A stretch of 64,000 bases of DNA. Origin: Roseococcus suduntuyensis. Its GTDB lineage: Bacteria > Pseudomonadota > Alphaproteobacteria > Acetobacterales > Acetobacteraceae. Under the pieces are notes generated by a model that was not told the origin of the DNA, searched no databases, and worked only from the letters and a program-made list of their open reading frames with translations. Position numbers and translations under genes: made by a program. The stretch is from NCBI RefSeq assembly GCF_014196305.1, contig NZ_JACIDJ010000004.1, forward strand, positions 206,556 to 270,555. Reading direction: 5' to 3'. The stretch's first letter is position 1; every line of letters starts with the position of its first letter. Below, in pieces: positions 16,515 to 25,822 of the stretch.

Positions 16515-16813
16515 TGATCATCCCCCTCCCCACCGCCGGCGCCACCACCACCCAGGTGCCGCCGCGCATGCGGCAGGCCGCCCAGGCCTTCGAGGCCCAG
16601 GTGCTGGCGCAGATGCTGCAGCCCGCCTTCGCCGCCGCCCACAATGACAAATCGCCCTTCGGCGGCGGGTCCGCCGAGGCGCAATGGCGGCCCATGCTGG
16701 TCGAGGCCTTCGCCACTTCCGCCGCGCGCGGCGGGCGGGGCATCGGGCTCTCCGACATGGTCCTCGCCCACATGATCCGCACCCAAGCCCAATCACAGGA
16801 GAACCATCCATGA
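16514..16813 (+). CDS. flgJ: Rod-binding protein, FlgJ N-terminal type
   Basis: A 99-residue protein consisting only of the FlgJ N-terminal rod-binding domain. It has RQAAQAFEAQVLAQMLQPAF and the C-terminal GIGLSDMVLAHMIR helix. The muramidase domain of enterobacterial FlgJ is absent, as is usual in alphaproteobacteria, where a separate enzyme opens the wall. It caps the growing rod. Translation starts in the stop of the mini-ORF and its stop overlaps the next gene in ATGA. Confidence 0.82.
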   Translation: MIIPLPTAGATTTQVPPRMRQAAQAFEAQVLAQMLQPAFAAAHNDKSPFGGGSAEAQWRPMLVEAFATSAARGGRGIGLSDMVLAHMIRTQAQSQENHP

Positions 16814-17211
16814 TGGACGCCGTCATCGCCGCCGGAGAGCGCCTCGCCGAGGCCCTTCGCGCCGAGAACGAGGCGCTGGCCGCGCTCGACCTCACCCGCG
16901 CCGCCGCCATGGCCACGCGCAAGGTGCAAGCCACCGACGCCTTCGCCGCCGCCACCGCCGCCGCAACCCGGGTGGGCGCCCGCGCCGAGGGTGGGCTGCG
17001 CCAGATGGCGGAGAAGTTGGCGACCGACCTCGGCTCGCTCGGCCAGCAGAACCGGAAATTGCTGGAGGAGGCGATCGCCTTGCAATCGCGTGTGATCGAG
17101 ACCATCGCCACCGCCTCTCGCCCCGCGGCCCATGCGCCGGGCTATGGCCGCCAGGGCCGCCACCGGCCGGGCGCCCAGGCCGCGGCCCTTGCGGTGGTGA
17201 CGCGGGCCTGA
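16810..17211 (+). CDS. flgN: FlgN-like flagellar export chaperone
   Basis: A 133-residue, mostly helical Ala-rich protein with heptad-like spacing (ERLAEALRAENEALAALDL). Its position right after the rod-binding gene and its size fit FlgN, the export chaperone for the hook-filament junction proteins FlgK and FlgL. The LGQQNRKLLEEAIALQSRVIE segment resembles the FlgN C-terminal helix. Sequence conservation in FlgN is low, so the call rests on helix pattern and context. The last 30 residues are basic and probably disordered. Confidence 0.65.
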   Translation: MMDAVIAAGERLAEALRAENEALAALDLTRAAAMATRKVQATDAFAAATAAATRVGARAEGGLRQMAEKLATDLGSLGQQNRKLLEEAIALQSRVIETIATASRPAAHAPGYGRQGRHRPGAQAAALAVVTRA

Positions 17212-17225
17212 CAGAACCGGGCCGC

Positions 17226-17975
17226 ATGGATGGCCCGGGGTTCGAAGCGGAATGGCAGGCGCTGCTGGCGGGGGAACCCGGCCGCGCCGGCGCCATGGCG
17301 GGGCTGTTCGGCCCCCTCTTCCACCCCACCGCGCCCGATGGCTGCGTGGTGGTGGGGCGCCTCGCCCAGACGCTGGACGGGCGCATCGCGACGCGCAGCG
17401 GCCACAGCCAATGGATCGGCGGCGAGGGCGATCTGCGCCACACCCACCGGCTGCGCGCCCTGTGCCACGCGGTGCTGGTGGGGTCCGCCACGGTGCGCGA
17501 GGATGATCCGCGCCTGACCACGCGGCGCGTGGAAGGCCCCTCGCCCGTGCGGGTGGTGTTGGATGCCTCGCGCCGGCTTTCCACCGATTACGGCATCTTC
17601 CGCGAGGGCCCGCCCACCCTGCTGGTCGCGGCCGAGGATGGCCCGGCACGGCACGGCACGGCCGAGGTGCTGCGCGTGCCGCGCGACGAGGGTGGCGGCC
17701 TCGACCTGCCCGCCCTGCTGCGGGCGCTGGCGGCGCGGGGGCTGACGCGCATCTTCGTGGAGGGCGGCGGGCAGACCGTCTCGCGCTTCCTGGCGGCCGG
17801 GTGCCTCGACCGGCTGCATGTGACGGTGGCGCCCATGATATTGGGCTCGGGCCGCCCGGCCTTCGCGCTGCCGGAGGTGAACCGCATCGAACAGGGGATG
17901 CGCTTCGGCTGGACGGTGCATGACATCGCGCCCGACGTGCTGTTCGACATCGCGCTGGATCGGCGCGCGCCATGA
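17226..17975 (+). CDS. RibD C-terminal type reductase
   Basis: A 249-residue NADPH reductase of the DHFR-like RibD-C family; the N-terminal deaminase domain of full RibD is absent. Visible motifs: LAQTLDGRIAT, QWIGGEGDLRHTHRLRALCH, GSATVREDDPRLTTR, and the C-terminal IFVEGGGQTVSRFLAAG and MILGSGRPAF. Such enzymes reduce the ribose of a pyrimidine intermediate to ribityl. Here it begins an operon with a dehydrogenase (4-base overlap), a pterin-synthase-like protein, a glycosyltransferase and a methyltransferase. It therefore more likely serves a dedicated pathway than riboflavin synthesis. The substrate is inferred. Confidence 0.78.
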   Translation: MDGPGFEAEWQALLAGEPGRAGAMAGLFGPLFHPTAPDGCVVVGRLAQTLDGRIATRSGHSQWIGGEGDLRHTHRLRALCHAVLVGSATVREDDPRLTTRRVEGPSPVRVVLDASRRLSTDYGIFREGPPTLLVAAEDGPARHGTAEVLRVPRDEGGGLDLPALLRALAARGLTRIFVEGGGQTVSRFLAAGCLDRLHVTVAPMILGSGRPAFALPEVNRIEQGMRFGWTVHDIAPDVLFDIALDRRAP

Positions 17976-18940
17976 GCCAGGCACTGTGGCATGTGGCGCC
18001 GGGCCGGGCCGAGCTGCGCCCCGCCCCGTGCGGCGAACCCGGGCCGGACGAGAACCTGGTGCGCGCCCTGGCCTCGGGCATTTCGCGCGGGACCGAGCGC
18101 CTGGTGCATTTCGGCCGCGTGCCCCCCGAAGCCGCCACCCAGATGCGCGGCCCCATGCAGGAGGGCGATTTCCCCTTCCCCGTGAAATACGGCTACTGCC
18201 TGGTGGGCGAGGTCGAGGCCGGGCCGCATGCGGGACAGCGCGTCTTCTGCCTGCACCCGCACCAGTCGCGCTTGGTCATCCCAGCCGGTCTCTGCGCGCC
18301 CCTGCCGGACGCGCTGCCCACGCGCCGCGCCGTGCTGGGGGCGAACATGGAAACCGCGCTGAACGCCATCTGGGATGCGGCCCCCCTGCCAGGGGAACGC
18401 GCCATGGTGATCGGCGCGGGCGTGGTCGGGCTGCTGATCGCCGCGCTGCTGGCGCGCATTCCCGGCGTGGCGGTGACGGTGGTGGACCGCGACCCCGCCC
18501 GCGCCGCGCTGGCGGAAACGCTGGGCGCGCGCTTCGCCCTGCCGGATTCGGCGCCCGGCGAACAGGAACTGATCTTCCACGCCAGCGCCAGCGAGGCGGG
18601 GCTGTGCCTCGCGCTGAACCGCGCCGGTTTCGAGGCCCGCATCATCGAGGCCTCCTGGTTCGGTGCCACCACCCCCGCCCTGCCGCTGGGGGCCGATTTC
18701 CACCACAAGCGGCTGCGCCTGCTCTCGACCCAGGTGGGCCATGTCAGCCCCGCCATGCGCGGGCGGCGCAGCCATGGGCAGCGCATGGCGTTGGCGCTGG
18801 ACCTGCTGGCCGCCGATGCGCGGCTGGACGCGCTGCTCGGGCCCGAGACACCCTTCGCCGACCTGCCCGCCCGCATCACCACCTTGCTTGAACCCCCACC
18901 GGGCGCGGCCCAGCCGCTCTGCCCCCTCGTCATCTACTGA
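17972..18940 (+). CDS. BchC-like medium-chain dehydrogenase
   Basis: A 322-residue MDR-superfamily oxidoreductase. The GroES-like half includes ASGISRGTERLVHFG, the motif seen in BchC-type dehydrogenases. The catalytic zinc Cys of classic alcohol dehydrogenases is replaced here (SGISRGTE). The nucleotide-binding half has VIGAGVVGLLIAALLA followed by the acidic VVDRDP strand end, which suits NAD(H). It overlaps the reductase gene by four bases and is followed 11 bases later by the pterin-synthase-like gene. It probably oxidises or reduces a hydroxyl or carbonyl on the operon's product; the precise reaction is unknown. Confidence 0.7.
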   Translation: MSQALWHVAPGRAELRPAPCGEPGPDENLVRALASGISRGTERLVHFGRVPPEAATQMRGPMQEGDFPFPVKYGYCLVGEVEAGPHAGQRVFCLHPHQSRLVIPAGLCAPLPDALPTRRAVLGANMETALNAIWDAAPLPGERAMVIGAGVVGLLIAALLARIPGVAVTVVDRDPARAALAETLGARFALPDSAPGEQELIFHASASEAGLCLALNRAGFEARIIEASWFGATTPALPLGADFHHKRLRLLSTQVGHVSPAMRGRRSHGQRMALALDLLAADARLDALLGPETPFADLPARITTLLEPPPGAAQPLCPLVIY

Positions 18941-18951
18941 AAGGCCTGCCG

Positions 18952-19356
18952 ATGTTCAGCCTGACCGTCGTGGACCACATCATGATCGCGCACAGCTTCC
19001 GCGGCGCGGAGTTCGGCCCCGCGCAACGCCTGCATGGCGCCACCTTCGTGGTGGAGGCGGAGTTCCGCGCGCCCAAGCTCGACCACCTGCATCTGCTGAT
19101 CGACATCGGGCTGGCGAAGGACGAGCTGCGGAAGATCCTGTCCGCGCTGGACTACCGCAACCTCGACGAGGAGCAGGTCTTCGCCGGCAAGAACACCACC
19201 ACCGAATATCTCTGCCTGCACATCCATGGCCTGCTGGCCGCCGCCTGCCGCGACGGGCGCATGGGGCCGGGCGGGGATGGGGTGACGGGCATCAAGGTGC
19301 TGCTGCGCGAGAGCCACATCGCCTGGGCCGCCTTCGAGGGGCCCGTGGAAGCCTGA
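18952..19356 (+). CDS. 6-pyruvoyl-tetrahydropterin synthase-like protein with altered active site
   Basis: A 134-residue protein of the PTPS/QueD fold. It keeps His14 (MIAHSF) and His28 (RLHG) as zinc ligands, but the usual third His of HGH is Ala30. The catalytic Cys just before the LHG motif is also missing (FGPAQRLHG). The downstream LDH motif is LDY (67-68), so the catalytic His is lost too. The substrate-binding NTTTEYL segment remains. These changes look like a subfamily trait and not recent decay. It may act on a different pterin or bind without catalysis. Gap to the next gene is four bases. Confidence 0.72.
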   Translation: MFSLTVVDHIMIAHSFRGAEFGPAQRLHGATFVVEAEFRAPKLDHLHLLIDIGLAKDELRKILSALDYRNLDEEQVFAGKNTTTEYLCLHIHGLLAAACRDGRMGPGGDGVTGIKVLLRESHIAWAAFEGPVEA

Positions 19357-19360
19357 CGCC

Positions 19361-20392
19361 ATGGAGATCGCGCTGATCGTCCCCGCCCCCTTCGACACCA
19401 TCTCGGGCGGCTATCTCTATGACCGGCGCATGGTGGCGGGGCTGCGCGCGCTGGGCCACGGCGTGCGCGTCGTGGAGCTGGCCGGCACGCACCCCCTGGC
19501 CGACGCCGCGGCGCAAGACGCCGCCGGTGCCGCGCTTTCCGGGCTTCGCGCGGGCGAGGTCGCGCTGGTGGACGGCCTCGGCCTGCCCGCCTTCGCCCCG
19601 CACCGCGACGCATTGGCCGCAAGCGGCGCGGTGGGGCTGATCCATCACCCGGTCAGCCTCGAACAGGGGCTGGACCGGGAGGCGCTGGAGCCCATCGAGC
19701 GCGACCTCTTCGCCGCCTGCGCGCGGCTGGTGGTGACCTCGCCCATGACGGCCACCACGCTGGGCCAGTTCGGCGCCGAACCCAGGCGCGTTTCCGTGGT
19801 GGAGCCGGGCACGGACCCCGCGCCGCGCAGCCAGGGCTCGGGCGGGCCGGGCTGCCGGATTCTCGCGGTGGGTTCCATCATCCCGCGCAAGGGGCATGAC
19901 GTGCTGCTGCGCGCGCTGGAGCGGCTGACAGACCTCGACTGGACGCTGCGCATCGTGGGCGCGCCACATGACCCGGTTCACCTGCACAGCCTGCAGGCGC
20001 TGGTGGAGGAGTTGGGCCTTGGCGCGCGGGTGGAATTCCTGGGCGGGCTCGACACCGCCAGCCTGGAGGCGGAATACGCCGCCGCCGACCTGTTTGCCCT
20101 CGCCACCCATTACGAGGGCTATGGCATGGTGGTGGCCGAGGCCCAGGCGCGCGGCCTGCCCATGGCGCTGTGCACCGGGGGCGCGGTGGCGGACCTGGTT
20201 GCCCCGGGCTCGGCCATCCTGGCCCCGCCCGGTGACTTTAACTCCCTCTCGCGCGGGATGCGCCGGCCCATGCTGGACACCACCCTGCGGGCGCAGATGG
20301 CGGACGCCGCCTGGCGCGCCGGCCAGGCCCTGCCGCGCTGGGAAGATCAGGCGGCCCGCCTCGCCACCATCCTGGAGAACGCCCATGGCTGA
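19361..20392 (+). CDS. GT4 family glycosyltransferase
   Basis: A 343-residue GT-B fold glycosyltransferase. The N-terminal half starts MEIALIVPAPFDTISGGYLYD; the C-terminal half has the hinge GSIIPRKGHDVLLRAL and the EGYGMVVAEAQARG motif with the two GT4 glutamates. It lies inside the RibD/MDR/PTPS-like/methyltransferase operon, with no lipid-carrier or polysaccharide gene nearby. The acceptor is therefore probably the small molecule made by its neighbours, as in pterin glycosyltransferases of cyanobacteria. That acceptor is inference. Its stop overlaps the methyltransferase start by 8 bases. Confidence 0.8.
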   Translation: MEIALIVPAPFDTISGGYLYDRRMVAGLRALGHGVRVVELAGTHPLADAAAQDAAGAALSGLRAGEVALVDGLGLPAFAPHRDALAASGAVGLIHHPVSLEQGLDREALEPIERDLFAACARLVVTSPMTATTLGQFGAEPRRVSVVEPGTDPAPRSQGSGGPGCRILAVGSIIPRKGHDVLLRALERLTDLDWTLRIVGAPHDPVHLHSLQALVEELGLGARVEFLGGLDTASLEAEYAAADLFALATHYEGYGMVVAEAQARGLPMALCTGGAVADLVAPGSAILAPPGDFNSLSRGMRRPMLDTTLRAQMADAAWRAGQALPRWEDQAARLATILENAHG

Positions 20393-21263
20393 GAGCTTCG
20401 ACGGCGACTGGCTCTCCCTGCGCGAGGGGTTTGACGCCGAATCGCGCGCCCCGAGCCTCGCCCAGGCGCTGCTGGACCATTTGGACGAGGTGGCCCGCCC
20501 GCGCTTCCTCGACCTCGGCGCCGGCACGGGCAGCCTGACGCGCTGGCTGGGCCATGTGCCGCAGCGGCCGCACGCCTGGGTGCTGGCCGATGCCGATGCG
20601 GATCTCATGTCCCGCGCCTTCGACACCATGATGGAGGCGGCCGAGGACTGGGGCTGGCGCGCCACCTGGCCGCAGAAGAAGGCGCTGCTGCTGCATTCGC
20701 CCCAGGGCGCCTGGCGGATCGAGGGGATTCTCACCGACCTCGCCCGCGCGCCGGAGGGGCTGCCGCTGGACCGCGTGGACGCCGTGACCTGTTCCGCCCT
20801 GTGCGACCTGGTGTCGGAACGCTGGGTGGAGGCGCTGGCCGAGGCCCTGGCCCGCCACCGCCTGCCCTTCTATGCGGCGCTGAACGTCTCGGGGCGGGAG
20901 CGTTTCATGCCCCCGCATCCGGATGACGCCTGGGTGGCCCGCGGCTTCGGCCGCGACCAGCGCCGGGTGAAGGGCTTCGGCGGGCCGGCGCTGGGGGTGG
21001 AGGCGCCGGCCGCCCTCGCCCGCGCCTTCGCGCGCCACGGCTATGAGGTGCTGACGGCGCCGAGCGACTGGCGCATCCCCCGCCAGGCCGGCGCCATGGC
21101 GCGCGAACTGGCGCTGGGCCATGCCGAGGCCGCCATGCGCCACGAAACCCGCGAGGCCGCGCGCATCGAGGCCTGGGCCGAGACGCGTGCCACCCAGGCC
21201 GAGGCGGGGCGGCTTGCCGTGCGGGTGCCGCACCGCGACGTGCTGTGCCTCCCGCCCGCATGA
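20385..21263 (+). CDS. Class I SAM-dependent methyltransferase
   Basis: A 292-residue methyltransferase with the AdoMet loop FLDLGAGTGSLTRWLG (motif I), an acidic strand-2 end (VLADADADLM) and VDAVTCSALCDLVSERWVEAL after strand 4. The C-terminal part binds substrate and carries no known signature. It overlaps the glycosyltransferase gene by eight bases and is the last gene of the operon. It probably methylates the pathway product or an intermediate. A pair of 17-bp tandem repeats follows it directly. Confidence 0.75.
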   Translation: MAESFDGDWLSLREGFDAESRAPSLAQALLDHLDEVARPRFLDLGAGTGSLTRWLGHVPQRPHAWVLADADADLMSRAFDTMMEAAEDWGWRATWPQKKALLLHSPQGAWRIEGILTDLARAPEGLPLDRVDAVTCSALCDLVSERWVEALAEALARHRLPFYAALNVSGRERFMPPHPDDAWVARGFGRDQRRVKGFGGPALGVEAPAALARAFARHGYEVLTAPSDWRIPRQAGAMARELALGHAEAAMRHETREAARIEAWAETRATQAEAGRLAVRVPHRDVLCLPPA

Positions 21264-21265
21264 AG

Positions 21266-21299
21266 CCTTGCCCCGTCTGATACCTTGCCCCGTCTGATG
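21266..21299. repeat. Tandem 17-bp repeat
   Basis: CCTTGCCCCGTCTGAT followed by A or G occurs twice head to tail (21266-21282 and 21283-21299), with a degenerate third start (CCTTGC) at 21300. It lies between the methyltransferase stop and the aldolase gene and is another case of small local duplication at a gene boundary in this window. Confidence 0.7.
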
Positions 21300-21362
21300 C
21301 CTTGCATCGGCCCGTCCGACATGGGTTGATGGGTCCCGCCCCCACCGGACCGGAGACCCCCC

Positions 21363-22136
21363 ATGTCGAGCGTCAAGGACCCCGCGGCCGAGGTCCATGT
21401 CGAGCAGCGCCGCCAGGCCCGCATCGACATGGCCGCCGCCCATCGCCTGGCCGTGCTGCATGACTTCCACGAGGCCATCGACAACCACTTTACCCTGATG
21501 GTGCCGGGCCGGCCGGGGCGGTTCTACCTCAACGCCTATGGGCTGCATTGGTCCGAGGTGACGGCCAGCAACCTGATCGAGGTGGCGTTCGACGGCACGG
21601 TGTTGGAAGGCACGGGGCCGGCCGACCGTAGCGCCATCTGCATCCACGCGCCCATCCATGAAGCCACGGGCGCGGCCTGCGTGCTGCACACCCACATGCC
21701 CTATTGCACCGCCATCTCGCAGTTGGAAGACATGACCATCGAGATGACAGGGCAGAGCGCCCTGCAGTTCCACGACCGCATCGCCTATGACTACGACTAC
21801 AACGGCTTCGCCCATGAGCATGAGGAAGGGGCGCGCATGGCCGCCCTCATGGACGGCAAGCCCATCCTGATGCTGGCCAACCACGGCGTGGTGGTGACGG
21901 GAAATTCCGTCGCCCAGGCCTATCACCGCCTCTATTACCTGGAGCGCGCCTGCCGGACGCAGATGTTCTCCATGTGGACCGGCCACCGCCGCCGCTTCGT
22001 GAAGGAGGAGGTGCTGGAGAAGATGCGCGCCCAGGCCGCCTGGAAGGACCCGACGATGGCGATGAGCGGCCCCGAATACCACTTCGCGGCGCTGAAGCGG
22101 GTGCTGGACCGCAGCGACCCGACCTACGCGGATTGA
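21363..22136 (+). CDS. Class II aldolase/adducin family protein
   Basis: A 257-residue protein of the class II aldolase fold, similar to fuculose-phosphate and ribulose-phosphate aldolases and epimerases. Metal-binding histidines are seen in VLHTHMPYC and in the region of LANHGVVVTG. The substrate-side Ser/Gly motif is replaced by DNHFTLMVPG near residue 40, as in the stand-alone adducin-like subgroup. The aldol substrate cannot be told. The ATG at 21363 has a GGAG-type site upstream. Confidence 0.8.
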   Translation: MSSVKDPAAEVHVEQRRQARIDMAAAHRLAVLHDFHEAIDNHFTLMVPGRPGRFYLNAYGLHWSEVTASNLIEVAFDGTVLEGTGPADRSAICIHAPIHEATGAACVLHTHMPYCTAISQLEDMTIEMTGQSALQFHDRIAYDYDYNGFAHEHEEGARMAALMDGKPILMLANHGVVVTGNSVAQAYHRLYYLERACRTQMFSMWTGHRRRFVKEEVLEKMRAQAAWKDPTMAMSGPEYHFAALKRVLDRSDPTYAD

Positions 22137-22230
22137 TGACGGGAGGCACACGAAAGGAGGAGTTGCGAGTTGCAAGCGCCTCCACCACTCCCAACTTCCT
22201 GTAGGCGATCGCACAGGGGCACATGAAGCC

Positions 22231-22707
22231 ATGCCGCAGCCAAATTGGATCATTTCGTGTCACGGTTACTCGGACGTGAGGTCAGGCTCCCGGTTCGCCA
22301 TCACGAAGCGGCAGAGCTACGAGAATTTCAGCATCCCGCGCGGCGTGGAACTGGTCACCTACACCGAGCAGGGGGTGAACCTGAGCATGGCCCAAGGCTG
22401 GGACCTGTGGGACAAGCTGACAGGCAACCAGGAGGCCGCGGCCTACGCCCAGCGGCACAAGGGCAAGACATGGCCCACATCCGTCATCGACTACGGGCTG
22501 AGCGGACCGCACGACGCCGCGGATTTCGCGGACTGGGTCAGCCCCGCGGGGCATAACGCGTGCGGGTTGTTCGAAGTGGGCAACCCTGTCTCCTTCCACC
22601 CCTTTCCCATCGCGACGCAGGTGACGACCCTGAAAGCCGTCGTGATGGAGGCGAAGAAGCAGAACGTTGCCCGTGTGTACTATCTGGCTTGCCAGGAACT
22701 CGGTTAG
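22231..22707 (+). CDS. Possible Stv-like domain protein
   Basis: A 158-residue soluble protein without signal peptide. WIISCHGYSDVRSG, FSIPRGVELVTYTEQGVNL and RVYYLACQELG recall the Stv-type putative adhesin/toxin-associated domain. In that domain a His-Gly near the start and a small-residue CH or AC motif near the end are conserved. GC is lower than in the neighbours, and no partner toxin or secretion gene is adjacent. The frame is preceded by a 94-bp gap that includes AAAGGAGGAG at about 22150. Assignment is from pattern memory and is weak; otherwise it is a hypothetical protein. Confidence 0.45.
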   Translation: MPQPNWIISCHGYSDVRSGSRFAITKRQSYENFSIPRGVELVTYTEQGVNLSMAQGWDLWDKLTGNQEAAAYAQRHKGKTWPTSVIDYGLSGPHDAADFADWVSPAGHNACGLFEVGNPVSFHPFPIATQVTTLKAVVMEAKKQNVARVYYLACQELG

Positions 22708-22959
22708 GCCCTTGCGCAACCCGCCCCCGGGGCAGGCGCAGTCCCGGGCAGAGCGGGCGCTCCACCCTGGATGGTGGGCCCGCGGCGTGCCGGCCGGCAC
22801 CGCGGAACGCTCGCGTGAAGGGAGTCGCGATGACGCCGCCCATGCCAGATTGCCACATGCCGCGCCCGGCGGGATGGTCGGCGGGGAGGGATGCGTGTTC
22901 CCGGTGACCCACGCCACGCCCCGCGGCACCATCCCGCGGTGCCGCGACGCCGGCGCCCC

Positions 22960-23169
22960 ATGAGCGACGAGAAGGAGGCCAGGCGGGCCGCCGCGCTCCG
23001 CGCCAACCTGCGCCGGCGCAAGGCCCAGGCCAGGGCGCGGGCGGAAAGTGACGCCCGGGCGCGCGCCGAGGCCGGTCATACCCCCTCTGCGCCCCCCTCG
23101 GATGGACGCGACCCGCCCGAAGCGGGTAATCCACCGCCTCCGGGAAGCGAGCCACCGCCCCGGGAGTAA
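22960..23169 (+). CDS. Small basic conserved hypothetical protein
   Basis: A 69-residue protein beginning MSDEKEARRAAALRANLRRRKAQ, highly charged and probably a single basic helix followed by a Pro/Gly-rich disordered tail. Similar small proteins occur next to murA or dcd in related alphaproteobacteria. No function is known. The 252 bp before it (22708-22959) hold no gene I can support. Confidence 0.5.
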   Translation: MSDEKEARRAAALRANLRRRKAQARARAESDARARAEAGHTPSAPPSDGRDPPEAGNPPPPGSEPPPRE

Positions 23170-23190
23170 CCTTCTGGGATACCCTGTGCC

Positions 23191-23745
23191 ATGCCCATCA
23201 TGCCCGACCATTGGATCCGCCGCATGGCGACGGAGCACGGCATGATCGAGCCCTTCGTCGAGGCGCAGAAGCGCGAGGGCGTCATCAGCTACGGCCTCTC
23301 CTCCTACGGCTATGACGCGCGGGCGGCCGATGAGTTCAAGGTCTTCACCAATGTGGACAACGCGGTGGTGGACCCGAAATCCTTCAACGAGACGGGCTTC
23401 GTCACCCGCACGGGGCCGGTCTGCATCATCCCGCCCAATTCCTTCGTGCTGACGCACACGGTGGAATATTTCCGCATCCCGCGCGACGTGCTGGTGATCT
23501 GCCTCGGCAAGTCCACCTATGCGCGCTGCGGGCTGATCGTGAACGTGACGCCGCTGGAGCCGGAATGGGAGGGCCAGGTGACCATCGAGATCAGCAACAC
23601 CACCCCGCTGCCGGCCAAGGTCTATGCCCATGAGGGCATTTGCCAGTTCCTCTTCCTCAAGGGCGAGAGCGCGCCAGAAGTGAGCTATGCCGACCGCAAG
23701 GGGAAATACATGGGGCAGCGCGGCGTCGCGCTGCCGCGGTTGTAG
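23191..23745 (+). CDS. dcd: dCTP deaminase
   Basis: A 184-residue enzyme of full length that deaminates dCTP to dUTP for dTTP synthesis. Family blocks: [21 protein letters not shown] near the N-terminus, [32 protein letters not shown] with the catalytic Glu, and the C-terminal [12 protein letters not shown]. It is a trimeric dUTPase-fold protein. It is followed 12 bases later by murA, an arrangement common in Rhodospirillales. Confidence 0.95.
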   Translation: MPIMPDHWIRRMATEHGMIEPFVEAQKREGVISYGLSSYGYDARAADEFKVFTNVDNAVVDPKSFNETGFVTRTGPVCIIPPNSFVLTHTVEYFRIPRDVLVICLGKSTYARCGLIVNVTPLEPEWEGQVTIEISNTTPLPAKVYAHEGICQFLFLKGESAPEVSYADRKGKYMGQRGVALPRL

Positions 23746-23757
23746 GGGGCGCTGAGC

Positions 23758-25019
<1,262 letters not shown>

Positions 25020-25020
<1 letters not shown>

Positions 25021-25712
25021 TGGACATGCCCATGACCACGCATTTCGCCGACAGCAGCACGGGCCTGGTGCTGGCGCTGCCCAAGGGGCGCATCCTGAAG
25101 GAGCTGGCGCCCTTCCTGGCGCGCGCCGGGATCATCCCCGCCTCGGACTTCACCGACGAGGACAGCCGGCGCCTGCGCTTCCCCACGAACGACGCCGCAC
25201 TCGACGTGGTGCGCGTGCGGCCCTTCGACGTCGCCACCTTCGTGGCGCATGGCGCGGCGCATGTCGGCGTCTGCGGGGCCGATGTGCTGATGGAATACGA
25301 CACGGACCAGATCTACGCGCCGCTCGACCTCGGCATCGGCCGCTGCCGCGTCTCGGTGGCGGAGCAGGTGGCGACGGCGGGGCGCGAGGATTGGCGCGCC
25401 TGGTCGCGGATCGCGGTAGCCACGAAATACCCGAACATCGCGCGCCGCCACTTCGCCGCGCGCGGCATCCAGGCCGAGGTGGTGCATCTGAACGGGGCCA
25501 TGGAGCTGGCGCCTTCGCTGGGCCTGTCGCGCGTGATCGTGGACCTGGTGCAGACCGGCTCCACGCTCAAGGCCAATGGACTGGTGGAGACGGAGGTGAT
25601 CGCGCACGTCACGTCGCGCCTCATCGTCAACCGCACCGCGCTGAAGACGCGGCCGGAGGAGATCACGGCCTTCGTGGACCGTTTCCGCGCGGCGATGGAG
25701 CAAAGCGCATGA
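25020..25712 (+). CDS. hisG: ATP phosphoribosyltransferase, short form
   Basis: A 230-residue HisG of the short type, which lacks the regulatory C-terminal domain and needs the HisRS-like partner HisZ. No hisZ is in the window. It catalyses the first step of histidine synthesis. Conserved parts are LALPKGRILKELAPFL, the FDVATFVAHGAAHVGVCGADVLME block and the phosphate loop VDLVQTGSTLKANGL. It starts in the murA stop and ends in a mini-ORF built from a tandem repeat. Confidence 0.94.
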
Positions 25713-25822
25713 TGGCCACCGATTCACGCCTCCGGGCCAAGGCCCTCCGGCGATCGGGGCACATGATGGCCACCGATTCACGCCTCCGGGCCGAGGCCCT
25801 CCAGCGATCGGAGGCGGCATGA
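25709..25822 (+). CDS. Tandem-repeat mini-ORF between hisG and hisD
   Basis: A 37-codon frame that begins in the hisG stop (ATGA) and ends in the hisD start (ATGA). It consists of two 54-bp direct repeats (25709-25762 and 25763-25816), each starting ATGATGGCC and encoding MMATDSRLRA-ALRS-like units in the same frame. The 18-codon period keeps the frame open, so ribosomes could pass from hisG through it to hisD. No known family. It may be a duplication of a short spacer that became coding, or a coupling leader. Confidence 0.5.
   Translation: MMATDSRLRAKALRRSGHMMATDSRLRAEALQRSEAA

Noticed and set aside
15178-18156. A 992-residue leftward frame
   Set aside because: It lies opposite flgI, flgJ, flgN and the RibD-type gene and shows no motif of its own.
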